A stretch of DNA of 64,000 nucleotides from Alphaproteobacteria bacterium (GTDB taxonomy: Bacteria; Pseudomonadota; Alphaproteobacteria; Ferrovibrionales; Ferrovibrionaceae). How positions within the stretch are numbered: the stretch's first letter is position 1; each line of letters opens with the position of its first letter. The notes below the pieces were generated by a model. The model saw nothing but the letters and a program-made list of their open reading frames with translations, had not been told where the DNA came from and did not search any database. Location of the stretch: the NCBI GenBank assembly GCA_947473805.1, contig CANJGB010000020.1, positions 1-64,000 of the forward strand, read 5' to 3'. Shown one piece after another: positions 26,154 to 33,964 of this stretch. A program made the translations under genes and the position numbers.

Positions 26154-26336
26154 ATGGATACCGACGATATCGCGCCGCCGCCCAAGACCGTGGTCACGGT
26201 CAACCTGGAAACCATGTCGATTGCCGAGCTTGAGGCGCGCATCGTGGCGCTGACCCAGGACATCGCGGCAGCCAAGCAGATGATCGCGAAAAAGCAGGCG
26301 GTACGGGGCTCCGCCGACGCCCTGTTCCGCCGTTAA
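26154..26336 (+). CDS. DUF1192 family protein
   Basis: 60 aa. The MSIAELEARIVALTQDIAAAKQMIAKKQAVRGSADALF block, a short coiled coil, is the DUF1192 signature found across alphaproteobacteria. The start at 26154 has GGGGAGGAAG 6 bases upstream. Function is unknown; its amphipathic helix suggests a protein partner. A rho-independent terminator lies 80 bases downstream. Confidence 0.88.
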   Translation: MDTDDIAPPPKTVVTVNLETMSIAELEARIVALTQDIAAAKQMIAKKQAVRGSADALFRR

Positions 26337-26343
26337 CCGTCTT

Positions 26344-26452
26344 TTGACGTTTCAAAACGAGACTGGAAATTCGCGAGCCTCGACTGGTTCGCGTTTCCTC
26401 CCTGTCAAAACTTCAGGGCGTCCGTCCTTCGGGTCGGACGCCCTTTTTCTTC
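26344..26452 (+). ncRNA. Possible small RNA or 3' UTR ending in terminator
   Basis: TTGACG (26344-26349) is followed by a poor -10 (AAATTC after 17 bases). Then comes a short hairpin (CGCGA...TCGCG, about 26371-26392) and a strong terminator, GGGCGTCCG / CGGACGCCC with TTTTT (26416-26448). It may simply be the terminator of the DUF1192 gene. A separate short RNA is less likely because the -10 is weak. Confidence 0.35.
26415..26452 (+). terminator. Rho-independent terminator after DUF1192
   Basis: 9-bp stem 26416-26424 / 26435-26443 followed by TTTTTCTT. No open frame lies between it and the DUF1192 stop at 26336. Confidence 0.85.
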
Positions 26453-26465
26453 ATTTCTCGTTCGC

Positions 26466-26494
26466 TTGACTCACTCTGGCCGCTGTGGATTAAT
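26466..26494 (+). promoter_or_regulatory. Promoter of candidate small RNA
   Basis: TTGACT (26466-26471) and ATTAAT (26489-26494) with the ideal 17-base spacer. No gene start follows before the terminator at 26536, so it would drive only a short transcript. Confidence 0.5.
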
Positions 26495-26500
26495 TCGCGC

Positions 26501-26563
26501 CGTTCTAGAGTCTGACAGGTTGAGGAAAACAATTCGGGCCGCCGCAAAGGCGGCCCTTTTTTT
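26501..26563 (+). ncRNA. Candidate small RNA of about 63 nt
   Basis: It begins about 7 bases after a TTGACT-17-ATTAAT promoter and ends in a strong terminator, GGGCCGCC-GCAAA-GGCGGCCC with seven T (26536-26563). The body (TTCTAGAGTCTGACAGGTTGAGG region) has no open frame. Self-contained promoter and terminator units of this size are typical of trans-acting small RNAs. Conservation is not testable here. Confidence 0.45.
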
Positions 26564-26613
26564 GTCGATTAGGATTGAGCGTGAGCAGATGAACGGGGCG
26601 GCAGCGCCCGACT

Positions 26614-26645
26614 GAAAAAGGCCCGCTCTTGCGAGCGAGCCTTCA
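26614..26645 (-). terminator. Terminator of hsp20
   Basis: On the minus strand AAGGCTCGCTC GCAA GAGCGGGCCTT forms a stem with one mismatch and runs into TTTTT, 22 bases after the hsp20 stop. Confidence 0.75.
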
Positions 26646-26667
26646 TCGTCTCTTGCGTCAGCGGCCC

Positions 26668-27102
26668 TTAGGCGGCCTTCGCAATCTTGATTGTGCGCGG
26701 CTTGCGCTCTTCGGGCACTTCATGCACGAGGTCGATGTGCAGCAGGCCGTTCTCCAGCTTGGCCTCGGTCACCTTGACGGTGTCGGCCAGGGCGAAGCGG
26801 CGCTCGAAGGCGCGCGCAGCGATGCCGCGGTGCAGGTAGGTGACGTTCGTGTCGGTCTCCGCCTGCTCCTTGCCCTTGCCGGTCACCACGAGGGTGCCGT
26901 CCTGGCTGACGATTTCGATGTCTTCATCCTTGAAGCCCGCGACCGCCATGGTGATGCGGTATTTGTCTTCGCCCTGCTTCTCGATGTTGTAGGGCGGATA
27001 CCCGGTCGGCGCTTCAATGCGCGAGGCCTGGTCAAACAACCGGTCGAAGCGGTCAAAACCGACGGTCGAGCGGAACAGCGGGGAAAGATCGAGTGCACGC
27101 AT
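26668..27102 (-). CDS. Small heat-shock protein Hsp20 (IbpA-like)
   Basis: 144 aa. A short N-terminal arm (MRALDLSPLFRSTVGFDRFDRLFD) precedes the alpha-crystallin domain (about residues 32-125: YPPYNIEKQGEDKYRITMAVAGF, GIAARAFERRFALADTVKV, ENGLLHIDL). The conserved Ile-x-Ile tail appears as RTIKIAKAA. It is a holdase chaperone that keeps unfolding proteins soluble. The ATG at 27102 has AAGGAGG 6 bases upstream; that site is folded into a ROSE-like hairpin. A frame reaching to 27147 lacks a ribosome-binding site. Confidence 0.95.
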   Translation of the reverse strand: MRALDLSPLFRSTVGFDRFDRLFDQASRIEAPTGYPPYNIEKQGEDKYRITMAVAGFKDEDIEIVSQDGTLVVTGKGKEQAETDTNVTYLHRGIAARAFERRFALADTVKVTEAKLENGLLHIDLVHEVPEERKPRTIKIAKAA

Positions 27103-27108
27103 GGTTAC

Positions 27109-27124
27109 ATCCTCCTTGAGCGAT
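27109..27124 (-). promoter_or_regulatory. ROSE-like RNA thermometer hairpin of hsp20
   Basis: The minus-strand RNA reads AUCGCUCAAGGAGGAU just before the start codon. AUC-CUC pairs with GAG-GAU while the G of UCGCU bulges opposite the Shine-Dalgarno. This is the ROSE signature, U(U/C)GCU pairing imperfectly to AGGAGG with one unpaired G. Heat would melt it and open the ribosome-binding site. The leader upstream is long enough (about 100 nt or more) for the additional ROSE stems. Confidence 0.65.
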
Positions 27125-27224
27125 GAAATCCAATCACTGCCGTCCATAAGGCCCGGCGGGTGCTGGTTCGAGGCCCCGGAATGGGCGCCCCGACAATGCT
27201 GCAGGTAGTGATGCCGGAAGGCGG

Positions 27225-27230
27225 TTCAAG
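27225..27230 (-). promoter_or_regulatory. Possible RpoH -35 box of hsp20
   Basis: CTTGAA on the minus strand, 123 bp before the hsp20 start, matches the RpoH -35 core. The -10 region 14-16 bases further is a poor match, so this is weak. Confidence 0.3.
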
Positions 27231-27253
27231 GGACTTTTTTTGTCGTTTCAGGT

Positions 27254-27281
27254 CTTGAAAACCTCGCTGGAATTGCCATTT
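27254..27281 (+). promoter_or_regulatory. Possible RpoH-type promoter of the CHAT gene
   Basis: CTTGAAA (27254-27260), 15 bases, CCATTT (27276-27281) matches the heat-shock sigma consensus (CTTGAA-N13-17-CCCATNT) and points at the lipoprotein CHAT gene starting 75 bp downstream. Confidence 0.45.
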
Positions 27282-27355
27282 CGCTTCGCCCCTCCCGCTG
27301 ACTTTTGTACGGGTCCGTGCTAGGGTTTGCTGGCTGTCATAACCGGGGGATTGTG

Positions 27356-30300
27356 ATGCGTGCTCTGCTTTTCGCGGCGGTTTCGGTAGTCGCCTTGCTC
27401 GGCTGCAACGAGGGCGGCCAGCAGCGTCCCGTGGTGTCGGTTGACCAGGCGCGACAGGTGGCGGCCAGTTTCCAGGGCCAGGCGTCCTTCACCCCGCCGC
27501 CGCGCAGCATCGCCGATATCGCGGCGGTGCTCGATCAGTACAAGCCCGACCAGGCGAAGATCGAGGCTTCGCGCAAGCGCGCCGACGCGGAGCCGCCTGG
27601 CGGCGTGAGCCCCGCGCAACTCGCCGATTTCTACTACGGGCGCGCCCAGGCCGCCGCCGACGTGGGCAGGCGTGGCCAGCAACTGAGCGACGCGCGACAA
27701 GCTGTCAAACTGGGCGAGGAATCAGGCCACAATACCTCAACCGCATGCAGGGCTTCCTGCAAAACACCGAGGGTGACGTTGGCAATTATCGCGCCGCCGC
27801 GGTGATGGCGCGCGCTCGGCTGGATAGCGTTCGCACGCCCGGCCAGCGCGTCTCCGCGCCGATCGCCTATGCGGCGACGCTGGTGCGCCTTGGCGATTTG
27901 GAGCGAGCGCGCACCTTCGCCGAGGCGGGCCGCCGCGCGATCGCGACCGAGATGGCGAACACGCGTGGCGGGCTTGAGGTCAACCGCCTCGGATTTGAAG
28001 CGGGCGCGGCAAATTCTGAGGCGCTGGTCAGCATGTTTAACGGGCGCTATGACGATGCCGAGCGGTCGGCGCGCGATGCGCTCGCGAAAGCCATCGCGGA
28101 CCGCGCCTCGCCAGCCTCGCGCGCCGCCTCCGCCAACGCGCAGGTCCAGGCGGACTTTTCCGACCGTGGCGTGATCAATTCCAACCAGTTGCTGGCCCGC
28201 ATCCTGATTCAGCAGGGACGACTCGTCGAAGCGGAGGTGGAAGCGCGGCGCACGTTGATCGAGGCGCTGCGCGTCTTCGGACGGTATTCGGGCATGGGCA
28301 TCGGCGGAACGATGCTCCTCGCCGAGGTGCTGTACGAGCAAGGCAGGTCTGCTGAAGTGGCGGTGCTAGCCGACGTCGCCATCGAAGCCCTGGGCCAGCT
28401 TGGTGCCGACAAGGGATCGGTCAGTCTTGCCCAGGCGCTGGCGCTGCGCGCCCGCACCAAAAACAGTGTTGGCGATTCCGCCGGCGCTCTTGCCAGTTTC
28501 CGCGAGGCGCTGGCGGTCGTTGCCGACGACGAGGCCCTCAGGACTCGTTACGTGGAAGGCGACGTGGCCTATCCTGCCACCTTGCTTGCGGCGGGCGATG
28601 TCGCCGCCGCGCGCGCCATTTTCGACCGCCTCGTGGCGGACTTCCGTGAGCGGTTTGGCGAGCGTCACTACCTCACGGCCGAAGCGCGTGGCTATCTCGC
28701 CGCGGCGCTGGTTCGCGCGGGCGACCAGGCAAGGGCGCTTGCCGAGTTCCAGACGGCATTACCGATCCTGCTCGCCAACTCGCGGCAGGCTACTGACGAT
28801 TCAAGCGCGGGCGACCGTGATCGTCGTTTGCAGCAGATTCTCGAAGCCTATGTCGACCTGCTTAGCCGGATGCCGCCAAGCGCCGCTACCGGCGTCGATC
28901 CGGCATCGGAGGCGTTCCGGGTGGCTGACGCGGCGCGGGCGCGCGGCGTGCAGCGGGCGCTGGCGGCCAGCGCGGCGCGCGCCAACATCCGTGACGCCGA
29001 CCTCGCCAACCTGGTGCGCCAGGAGCAGGACGCGCAGAAGCAGATCGCGGCGCAGTTCGGCCTGCTGTCGAACATCCTGTCCAGCCCGCCTGACCAGCAG
29101 GATGCGCAGGCGACGACGACGCTGCGTACCAACATCGACAAGCTGCGCGACGCGCGGGGCGCGCTGCGCGGCGAGATCGAGCGGCGCTTTCCGGACTACG
29201 CGAAGCTGATCGATCCCCGGCCGTCGACCGTGGCCGAGGTTCAGGCGCAGCTGAGGCCGGGCGAGGCGCTGCTGTCGGTGTACGTGGGCGCGGAAAGGAG
29301 CTTCGTCTGGGCGGTGCCGAAGAGCGGCGCGGTGGCGTTCGCGTCGGTGCCGCTGGGCGAAAAGCAGATCGCGGCCGCCGTGGCCGACCTGCGTAAGGCG
29401 CTGGACCCGCAGGCGGCGACGCTGGGCGACATCCCGGCCTTCGACGTGGCGGGGTCGCACCGGCTTATACGCAGCTTGTCCAGCCGGTGGCAGCGGGCCT
29501 GCAGGGCGCGGAGAGTCTTCTGGTGGTGCCGGACAAGGCGCTGGGCCAGTTGCCGTTCGGCCTGCTGGTGACGCAGGCGCCGCAGGCGGTGGCTGATGGC
29601 AATGGTGCGCTGTTCTCGGGCTACAAGCGGGTGCCCTTCCTGGTGCGCCAGGCGGCGGTGACCCAGTTGCCGAGCGTGGCGTCGCTGGCGACGTTGCGCC
29701 GGGTGCCGCCGGGCGATGCCGCGCGCAAGGCGTTCGCGGGCTTCGGCGATCCGCTGTTCAGCACCCAGCAGGCGCAGGAGGCGGCCGGCACCCAGGTGGC
29801 GTCGCTGACCACGCGGGGCCTGCAGACGCGTTCGCGCCCGCTGGTGCGGCGCAGCGCGCCGGTGGTTCAGGGCGTCGACAGCGCCGAACTGGCGCAGCTG
29901 CCGCGCCTGCCCGACACGGCGGAGGAGGTGCGCTCCATCGCGGCGGCGCTCAGGGCCAGTGACGCGGACATGTTCCTCGGCCGCGCGGCCAACGAGCGGC
30001 AGGTGAAGACGATGACCCTGTCGGACCGCAAGGTGGTGATGTTCGCTACCCACGGCCTGGTGCCGGGCGACCTGAATGGGCTGACCCAGCCGGCGCTGGC
30101 TCTCAGCGCGCCGGAAGTCGCCAATGCCGAAGGCGACGGCCTGCTGACCATGGACGAGATTCTGGGGCTCAGGCTCGACGCGGACTGGGTGGTGCTGAGC
30201 GCGTGCAACACGGCCGCCGGCGACGGCGCCGGGGCGGAGGCGGCATCGGGCCTGGGTCGGGCGTTCTTCTATGCCGGGACCCGCGCCGTGCTGCTGACCA

Positions 30301-30533
30301 ACTGGCCGGTGGAGACGACCTCGGCCTGGGTGCTGACCACCGACCTGTTCGGCCGCCAAGCGGCGAACGCGGCGCTGCCGCGCACCCAGGCGATGCGGCA
30401 GGCCATGCTGGCCCTGATCGATGGCGACGGCATGGTGGAGGACGGCAAGACCGTCTTCTCCTATGCTCACCCCATCTTCTGGGCCCCCTTCACCGTCGTC
30501 GGAGATGGCGGTGGCAACGGCCCAAATAGCTAA
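27356..30533 (+). pseudogene. TPR-CHAT peptidase lipoprotein, two frameshifts
   Basis: With two single bases restored (near 27730, before TAC CTC AAC, and near 29465, before TAT ACG CAG) the gene encodes about 1059 aa. A lipoprotein signal (MRALLFAAVSVVALLGC, lipobox LLGC) is followed by TPR-like helical repeats (about residues 80-560) and a C-terminal CHAT peptidase domain of the caspase clan. Its catalytic His is in MFATHGLVPGD and Cys in LSACNTAAGDG. CHAT-TPR proteins act as proteases in bacterial defence, death or envelope processes. Start 27356 has GGGGGA upstream. Neither shift sits at a slippery motif. It is intact in all three pieces otherwise, so error or recent decay are both possible. 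Confidence 0.85.
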
Positions 30534-30549
30534 GTCTAGGGAGAGCAGA

Positions 30550-30831
30550 ATGGCGGTACGGCTGGTGGTGACGATGAAGGCCCTGCCTGGCAAGGGCGAC
30601 GAGTTTGAAAAAGCTTTCCAAACGAATGTGCCCGCCATCAGGAAAGAGCCGGGCTGCGAGCAGTATCACCTGTTCCGCAGCGTCGATGACCCCGACAATT
30701 TCGTCCTGCTGGAACGGTGGACCGATAGCGCGACGTTCGACGAGCATGTGAAGCTGGTCCGCGCCCGGCCCGCGCCTCATGCCGCATTGCGTGACGGTCT
30801 GCCCACGCTGGAGCGGTTTGACGTCGCCTGA
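30550..30831 (+). CDS. Antibiotic biosynthesis monooxygenase (ABM) domain protein
   Basis: 93 aa single ABM domain (ferredoxin-like dimer). VRLVVTMKALPGKGDEFEKAF, EPGCEQYHLFRSVDDPDNFVLLERW and the His in TFDEHVKL are the family features. Members include cofactor-free monooxygenases such as YgiN, which acts on quinols. The start at 30550 has GGGAGA upstream. It follows the CHAT gene by 16 bp and could be co-transcribed. Confidence 0.88.
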   Translation: MAVRLVVTMKALPGKGDEFEKAFQTNVPAIRKEPGCEQYHLFRSVDDPDNFVLLERWTDSATFDEHVKLVRARPAPHAALRDGLPTLERFDVA

Positions 30832-30850
30832 AAGGCGCGCCCACAAACGA

Positions 30851-30874
30851 CTGGGGCGCCCGAAGGCGCCCCAG
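30851..30874. terminator. Hairpin between ABM gene and rpmE
   Basis: 10-bp perfect stem CTGGGGCGCC / GGCGCCCCAG with CGAA tetraloop, placed between the convergent ABM and rpmE genes. On the minus strand it is followed by TCGTTTGTG, a weak U tract. Confidence 0.65.
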
Positions 30875-30894
30875 CGTAACCATTTATTGGCGGT

Positions 30895-31125
30895 TCAGGA
30901 CTTGCGGACGCCGATGCCGGCGAAGCGCTTGTTGAACTTGGCAACCTGGCCGGCCTGCTCCGAAATCTTCGCCGGGCCGCCGGTCCACGCCGGATGCGAC
31001 TTCGGATCGATGTCGAGCATCAGCACGTCGCCCGCTTTGCCGTAGGTCGAGCGGGTGGTGTACTTGGTGCCGTCGGTCATCTGGACGGTGATCTCGTGAT
31101 AGTCCGGGTGGATTTCGGGCTTCAT
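30895..31125 (-). CDS. rpmE: 50S ribosomal protein L31, zinc-free type
   Basis: 76 aa. [20 protein letters not shown] and [13 protein letters not shown] are L31 signatures. The Cys residues that bind zinc in C+ L31 proteins are absent, so this is the C- form typical of alphaproteobacteria. GGCCGCC precedes the start with little Shine-Dalgarno. It is divergent from an ABC exporter, an arrangement common in the class. Confidence 0.97.
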   Translation of the reverse strand: MKPEIHPDYHEITVQMTDGTKYTTRSTYGKAGDVLMLDIDPKSHPAWTGGPAKISEQAGQVAKFNKRFAGIGVRKS

Positions 31126-31151
31126 GGCGGCCTCATAAATTCAAGGCGCGG

Positions 31152-31181
31152 GTTATAGCGGAGCGGGGAGGGTTGGTGCAA
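31152..31181 (-). promoter_or_regulatory. rpmE promoter
   Basis: Minus strand TTGCAC (31176-31181), 18 bases, TATAAC (31152-31157), about 27 bp before the rpmE start codon. Good -10, partial -35. Confidence 0.55.
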
Positions 31182-31463
31182 GGGGACATGGCGGGGAGAT
31201 GAAGTTAGGAAAAAATACTTTATTCTCCTTTCTGCCTTCCCATATCCCCTAGGTCCTAGAGAGCGGGACGAATTCCGAGGCCAATAGGGTGCGCAAGGGG
31301 GCGCGAGAGTGTGGAAATAAGCTCTAATAAGCACTGCTAAGGAGCAATAAGGCCCGCCTCCGATCAGCAGCACCAATGAAATTAGGGGATTAGCCAGGAT
31401 GGCCGGGGATTCTGAATTTTTTTTGCGCGGCATCGCCACGGGTGGCCGCGCCCGGTTTGATGC

Positions 31464-31469
31464 TATATA
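31464..31469 (+). promoter_or_regulatory. Extended -10 box giving a near-leaderless exporter mRNA
   Basis: TGCTATATA is an extended -10 (TGN before TATATA). The expected start of transcription falls 2-5 bases before ATG 31480, and no ribosome-binding site is visible, so translation may be leaderless. Confidence 0.4.
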
Positions 31470-31479
31470 GCGCCCCTTC

Positions 31480-33282
31480 ATGGCCCGAGACCTCCTCCCT
31501 GACCGCGAAAAAAGCCGCGACCTGCGCCAGCTCGGCCGGTTGCTGGGTTTCGTACGTCCCTACCGTCTGGTCGCGCTGGGCGCCCTCGTGGCCTTGGTGG
31601 TGGCAGCCGGTTCTGTCCTCGCCATCGGCCAGGCGATCCGCCGCGTCATCGATCACGGATTCGCGGGCAACGAGCCGGCCTTTCTGGATCTCTATTTCGG
31701 CGCGCTCTTTGGCATCGTTGTCATACTGGCTGTCGCGACCTTTGCGCGGTTCTACCTTGTCTCCTGGCTGGGCGAGCGTGTCGTTGCCGATATCCGCCGC
31801 GCGGTTTTCGATCATCTGCTGTCGCTGAGCCCCGGCTGGTACGAGACGACCAAGACCGGTGAGGTGCTGTCGCGCCTGACCGCCGATGCGGAGATCGTGC
31901 AGACCGTGATCGGCTCGTCGGCTTCTGTCGCCTTGCGCAATGTCCTGCTGTTCATCGGTGGCACCGTGCTGCTGCTGGTCACCAGCGTGAAGCTGAGCCT
32001 GATGATCGCCATCGTGGTCCCCGCAGTGGTGCTGCCGCTGATCATCTTTGGCCGCAAGGTGCGCCGGCTGAGCCGCGCCAGCCTCGACCGCGTCGCTGAC
32101 GTCAGTGCCTTCGCGGGCGAGGTGCTGAACGCGGTGCAGACCAGCCAGGCCTATACGCACGAGCCGCATGACCGCGCGCGCTTTGCGGTGAACACGGAAA
32201 ACGCTTTCAAGGCCTCGGTCGAGCGCATCCGCGCGCGCGCCTGGCTGACCGCGCTGGTCATGCTGCTGGTGTTCGGCGCCGTCGATGCGGTGATGTGGTA
32301 CGGCGGCAAGTCGGTGTTTGCCGGCACACTTACCGCGGGCACGCTCACCGCCTTCATCTTCTACGCCATTGTCGTGGCCTCGGCGCTGGGCGCCCTTTCC
32401 GAAGCCTGGGGCGATGTGCAGCGCGCCGCCGGTGCGGCCGAACGTCTGATGGAATTGCTGTCGGCGAAACCTGACGTGGTGGTGCCGGTCGCGCCCGTGC
32501 GCATGCCCGAACCGGCCGCAGGCGCGGTGTCGTTCCGTAACGTGACCTTCCACTATCCGGCCCGGCCTGAAACGCCGGCGCTCGACGATTTTACGCTCGA
32601 CGTGCGGCCGGGCGAGACCGTCGCCCTGGTCGGTCCCAGCGGGGCCGGCAAGACCACCGTGTTTCAGCTGCTGCTGCGCTTCTACGATCCGCAGTCCGGT
32701 GCCGTCACCGTCGATGGTGTCGATGTGCGCGAGGTTGATCCGAACCTGTTGCGCCGCCGCCTCGGCGTCGTCGCGCAGGAGCCCGTACTGTTCGGCGCCA
32801 CGGTGCGCGAGAACATCCTCTACGGACGGCCCGATGCCAGCGATGCCGACGTGCGTGCGGCGGCCGAGACGGCTGCGGCGCTTGGCTTTATCGAGGCGTT
32901 GCCCCAGGGGTTCGACACGTTCATCGGCGAGAAGGGCATCCGCCTTTCCGGCGGCCAGCGCCAGCGCCTTGCCATCGCGCGTGCCATCCTGCGCAATCCG
33001 CCGGTCCTGCTGCTCGACGAGGCGACCTCGGCCCTCGATGCCGAGAGCGAGCGCAAGGTGCAGCAGGCGCTCGACAAGCTGATGCGCAACCGCACCACGC
33101 TGGTCATCGCCCACCGCCTGGCCACGGTCCTCAAGGCCGACCGCATCGTGGTGCTGGACCAGGGCCGCATCGTGGCCTCGGGCACCCATGCCCAGCTGAT
33201 GGAAGGCGACGGCCTCTACGCCCGCCTGGCCCGCCTGCAATTCGGCTCCAATGCCGCCGCCATGGACATGGCGGGCGAATAG
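31480..33282 (+). CDS. ABC exporter, MsbA/lipid A type
   Basis: 600 aa half-transporter with transmembrane and ATPase domains in one chain. Six membrane segments span about residues 30-310. The nucleotide-binding domain has Walker A GPSGAGKTT (about 386-394), signature LSGGQRQR, Walker B VLLLDEATS and the switch His in IAHRLAT. MsbA-type members flip lipids or export drugs as dimers. The position next to rpmE is conserved in alphaproteobacteria. The substrate is not determined by sequence. Confidence 0.93.
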   Translation: MARDLLPDREKSRDLRQLGRLLGFVRPYRLVALGALVALVVAAGSVLAIGQAIRRVIDHGFAGNEPAFLDLYFGALFGIVVILAVATFARFYLVSWLGERVVADIRRAVFDHLLSLSPGWYETTKTGEVLSRLTADAEIVQTVIGSSASVALRNVLLFIGGTVLLLVTSVKLSLMIAIVVPAVVLPLIIFGRKVRRLSRASLDRVADVSAFAGEVLNAVQTSQAYTHEPHDRARFAVNTENAFKASVERIRARAWLTALVMLLVFGAVDAVMWYGGKSVFAGTLTAGTLTAFIFYAIVVASALGALSEAWGDVQRAAGAAERLMELLSAKPDVVVPVAPVRMPEPAAGAVSFRNVTFHYPARPETPALDDFTLDVRPGETVALVGPSGAGKTTVFQLLLRFYDPQSGAVTVDGVDVREVDPNLLRRRLGVVAQEPVLFGATVRENILYGRPDASDADVRAAAETAAALGFIEALPQGFDTFIGEKGIRLSGGQRQRLAIARAILRNPPVLLLDEATSALDAESERKVQQALDKLMRNRTTLVIAHRLATVLKADRIVVLDQGRIVASGTHAQLMEGDGLYARLARLQFGSNAAAMDMAGE

Positions 33283-33285
33283 GCG

Positions 33286-33870
33286 CTACGGCTGCCGCTG
33301 CTTGATCCTGATTCCGTCGAAGAACGCTGCAGTAAGCTGTTCGTTCATCTGGTCAATCGTTCGGCAGTAGATACCGCCCAGACGCTTGGTGGACGTGCTC
33401 CGCCCCGGCTGCGGGTCAAAGGCCCGGAAGTACACGATGCAATTGCCGCCGCCGCCGGGCCAGGTCAGGCGAACATGCTGATATGGAAGCGTGGTGATCT
33501 GGTTGCGGTGCTCGCCGGTCGCGCCCAGTGCAAAGCGATAGTCTTTTGGCAGGAACCAGTTCAGCACGCGCAGCGTATCTTCGGTGGATTCGCCCTTCAT
33601 CATCGAGCCCACGATGTCTGGGTCCAGCGTGTCGTACATGATGGTCGATATCTCGCCCAAGGCACGGTAGATGGCGAGATCTCGAAGGCCCCGGTCTTTA
33701 TGAATACGCTGTCGATGAAACGTGGCCTTTGCGATGAGGAATTGCGGCGCTTCGAGGTAAACATCGCTCTGTTCCGCTGTGATCGTCATCATCGGGCCGT
33801 CTTCGGAATCATCGCCGAGGGCGGGAAAGGCAATCGACAGTCCTAGGGCTACAAATAAAATACGGAGCAT
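33286..33870 (-). CDS. Secreted hypothetical protein, 194 aa
   Basis: A Sec signal peptide (MLRILFVALGLSIAFPALG) precedes a soluble domain of about 175 residues with no family I recognise. Two Cys (GGNCIVYF and GGIYCRTID) could form a disulfide in the periplasm. Start 33870 has GGAGA upstream. It is convergent with the ABC exporter (3 bp gap). Base composition looks slightly less GC-rich than its neighbours. Function unknown. Confidence 0.75.
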   Translation of the reverse strand: MLRILFVALGLSIAFPALGDDSEDGPMMTITAEQSDVYLEAPQFLIAKATFHRQRIHKDRGLRDLAIYRALGEISTIMYDTLDPDIVGSMMKGESTEDTLRVLNWFLPKDYRFALGATGEHRNQITTLPYQHVRLTWPGGGGNCIVYFRAFDPQPGRSTSTKRLGGIYCRTIDQMNEQLTAAFFDGIRIKQRQP

Positions 33871-33964
33871 TACGGGGTCTCCGAATTAATAAATCTATCT
33901 TTACATGTACTCCCGCCTGGAACGTGGTGCACCCAAACTTCGTTCTGGTTACGCCTTTCTCGGA

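Larger units (their letters stand above)
31126..31479. other. 354-bp intergenic region rpmE / ABC exporter
   Basis: The left part carries the rpmE promoter and the right end a -10 box for the exporter. The middle (31190-31440) is markedly AT-richer than its surroundings, with AATAAG three times within 45 bases near 31316-31351 and a T8 run at 31417-31424. A 119-codon frame crosses it on the minus strand but has no ribosome-binding site or recognisable protein, so I see no gene. Confidence 0.6.

Noticed and set aside
27140-27200. A tRNA-like GGTTCGA motif upstream of hsp20
   Set aside because: No acceptor, D or anticodon stems can be formed around it.
27356-30533. Programmed frameshifting in the CHAT gene
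   Set aside because: Neither break has a slippery heptamer or downstream structure, and two independent shifts in one gene are unlikely.
31316-31351. AATAAG triplet as a CRISPR or iteron array
   Set aside because: Only three six-base copies with unequal spacing, which is too little for either.
31122-31481. A 119-codon minus-strand frame in the rpmE/ABC gap
   Set aside because: It has no ribosome-binding site, overlaps the rpmE start and promoter, and its protein is not family-like.
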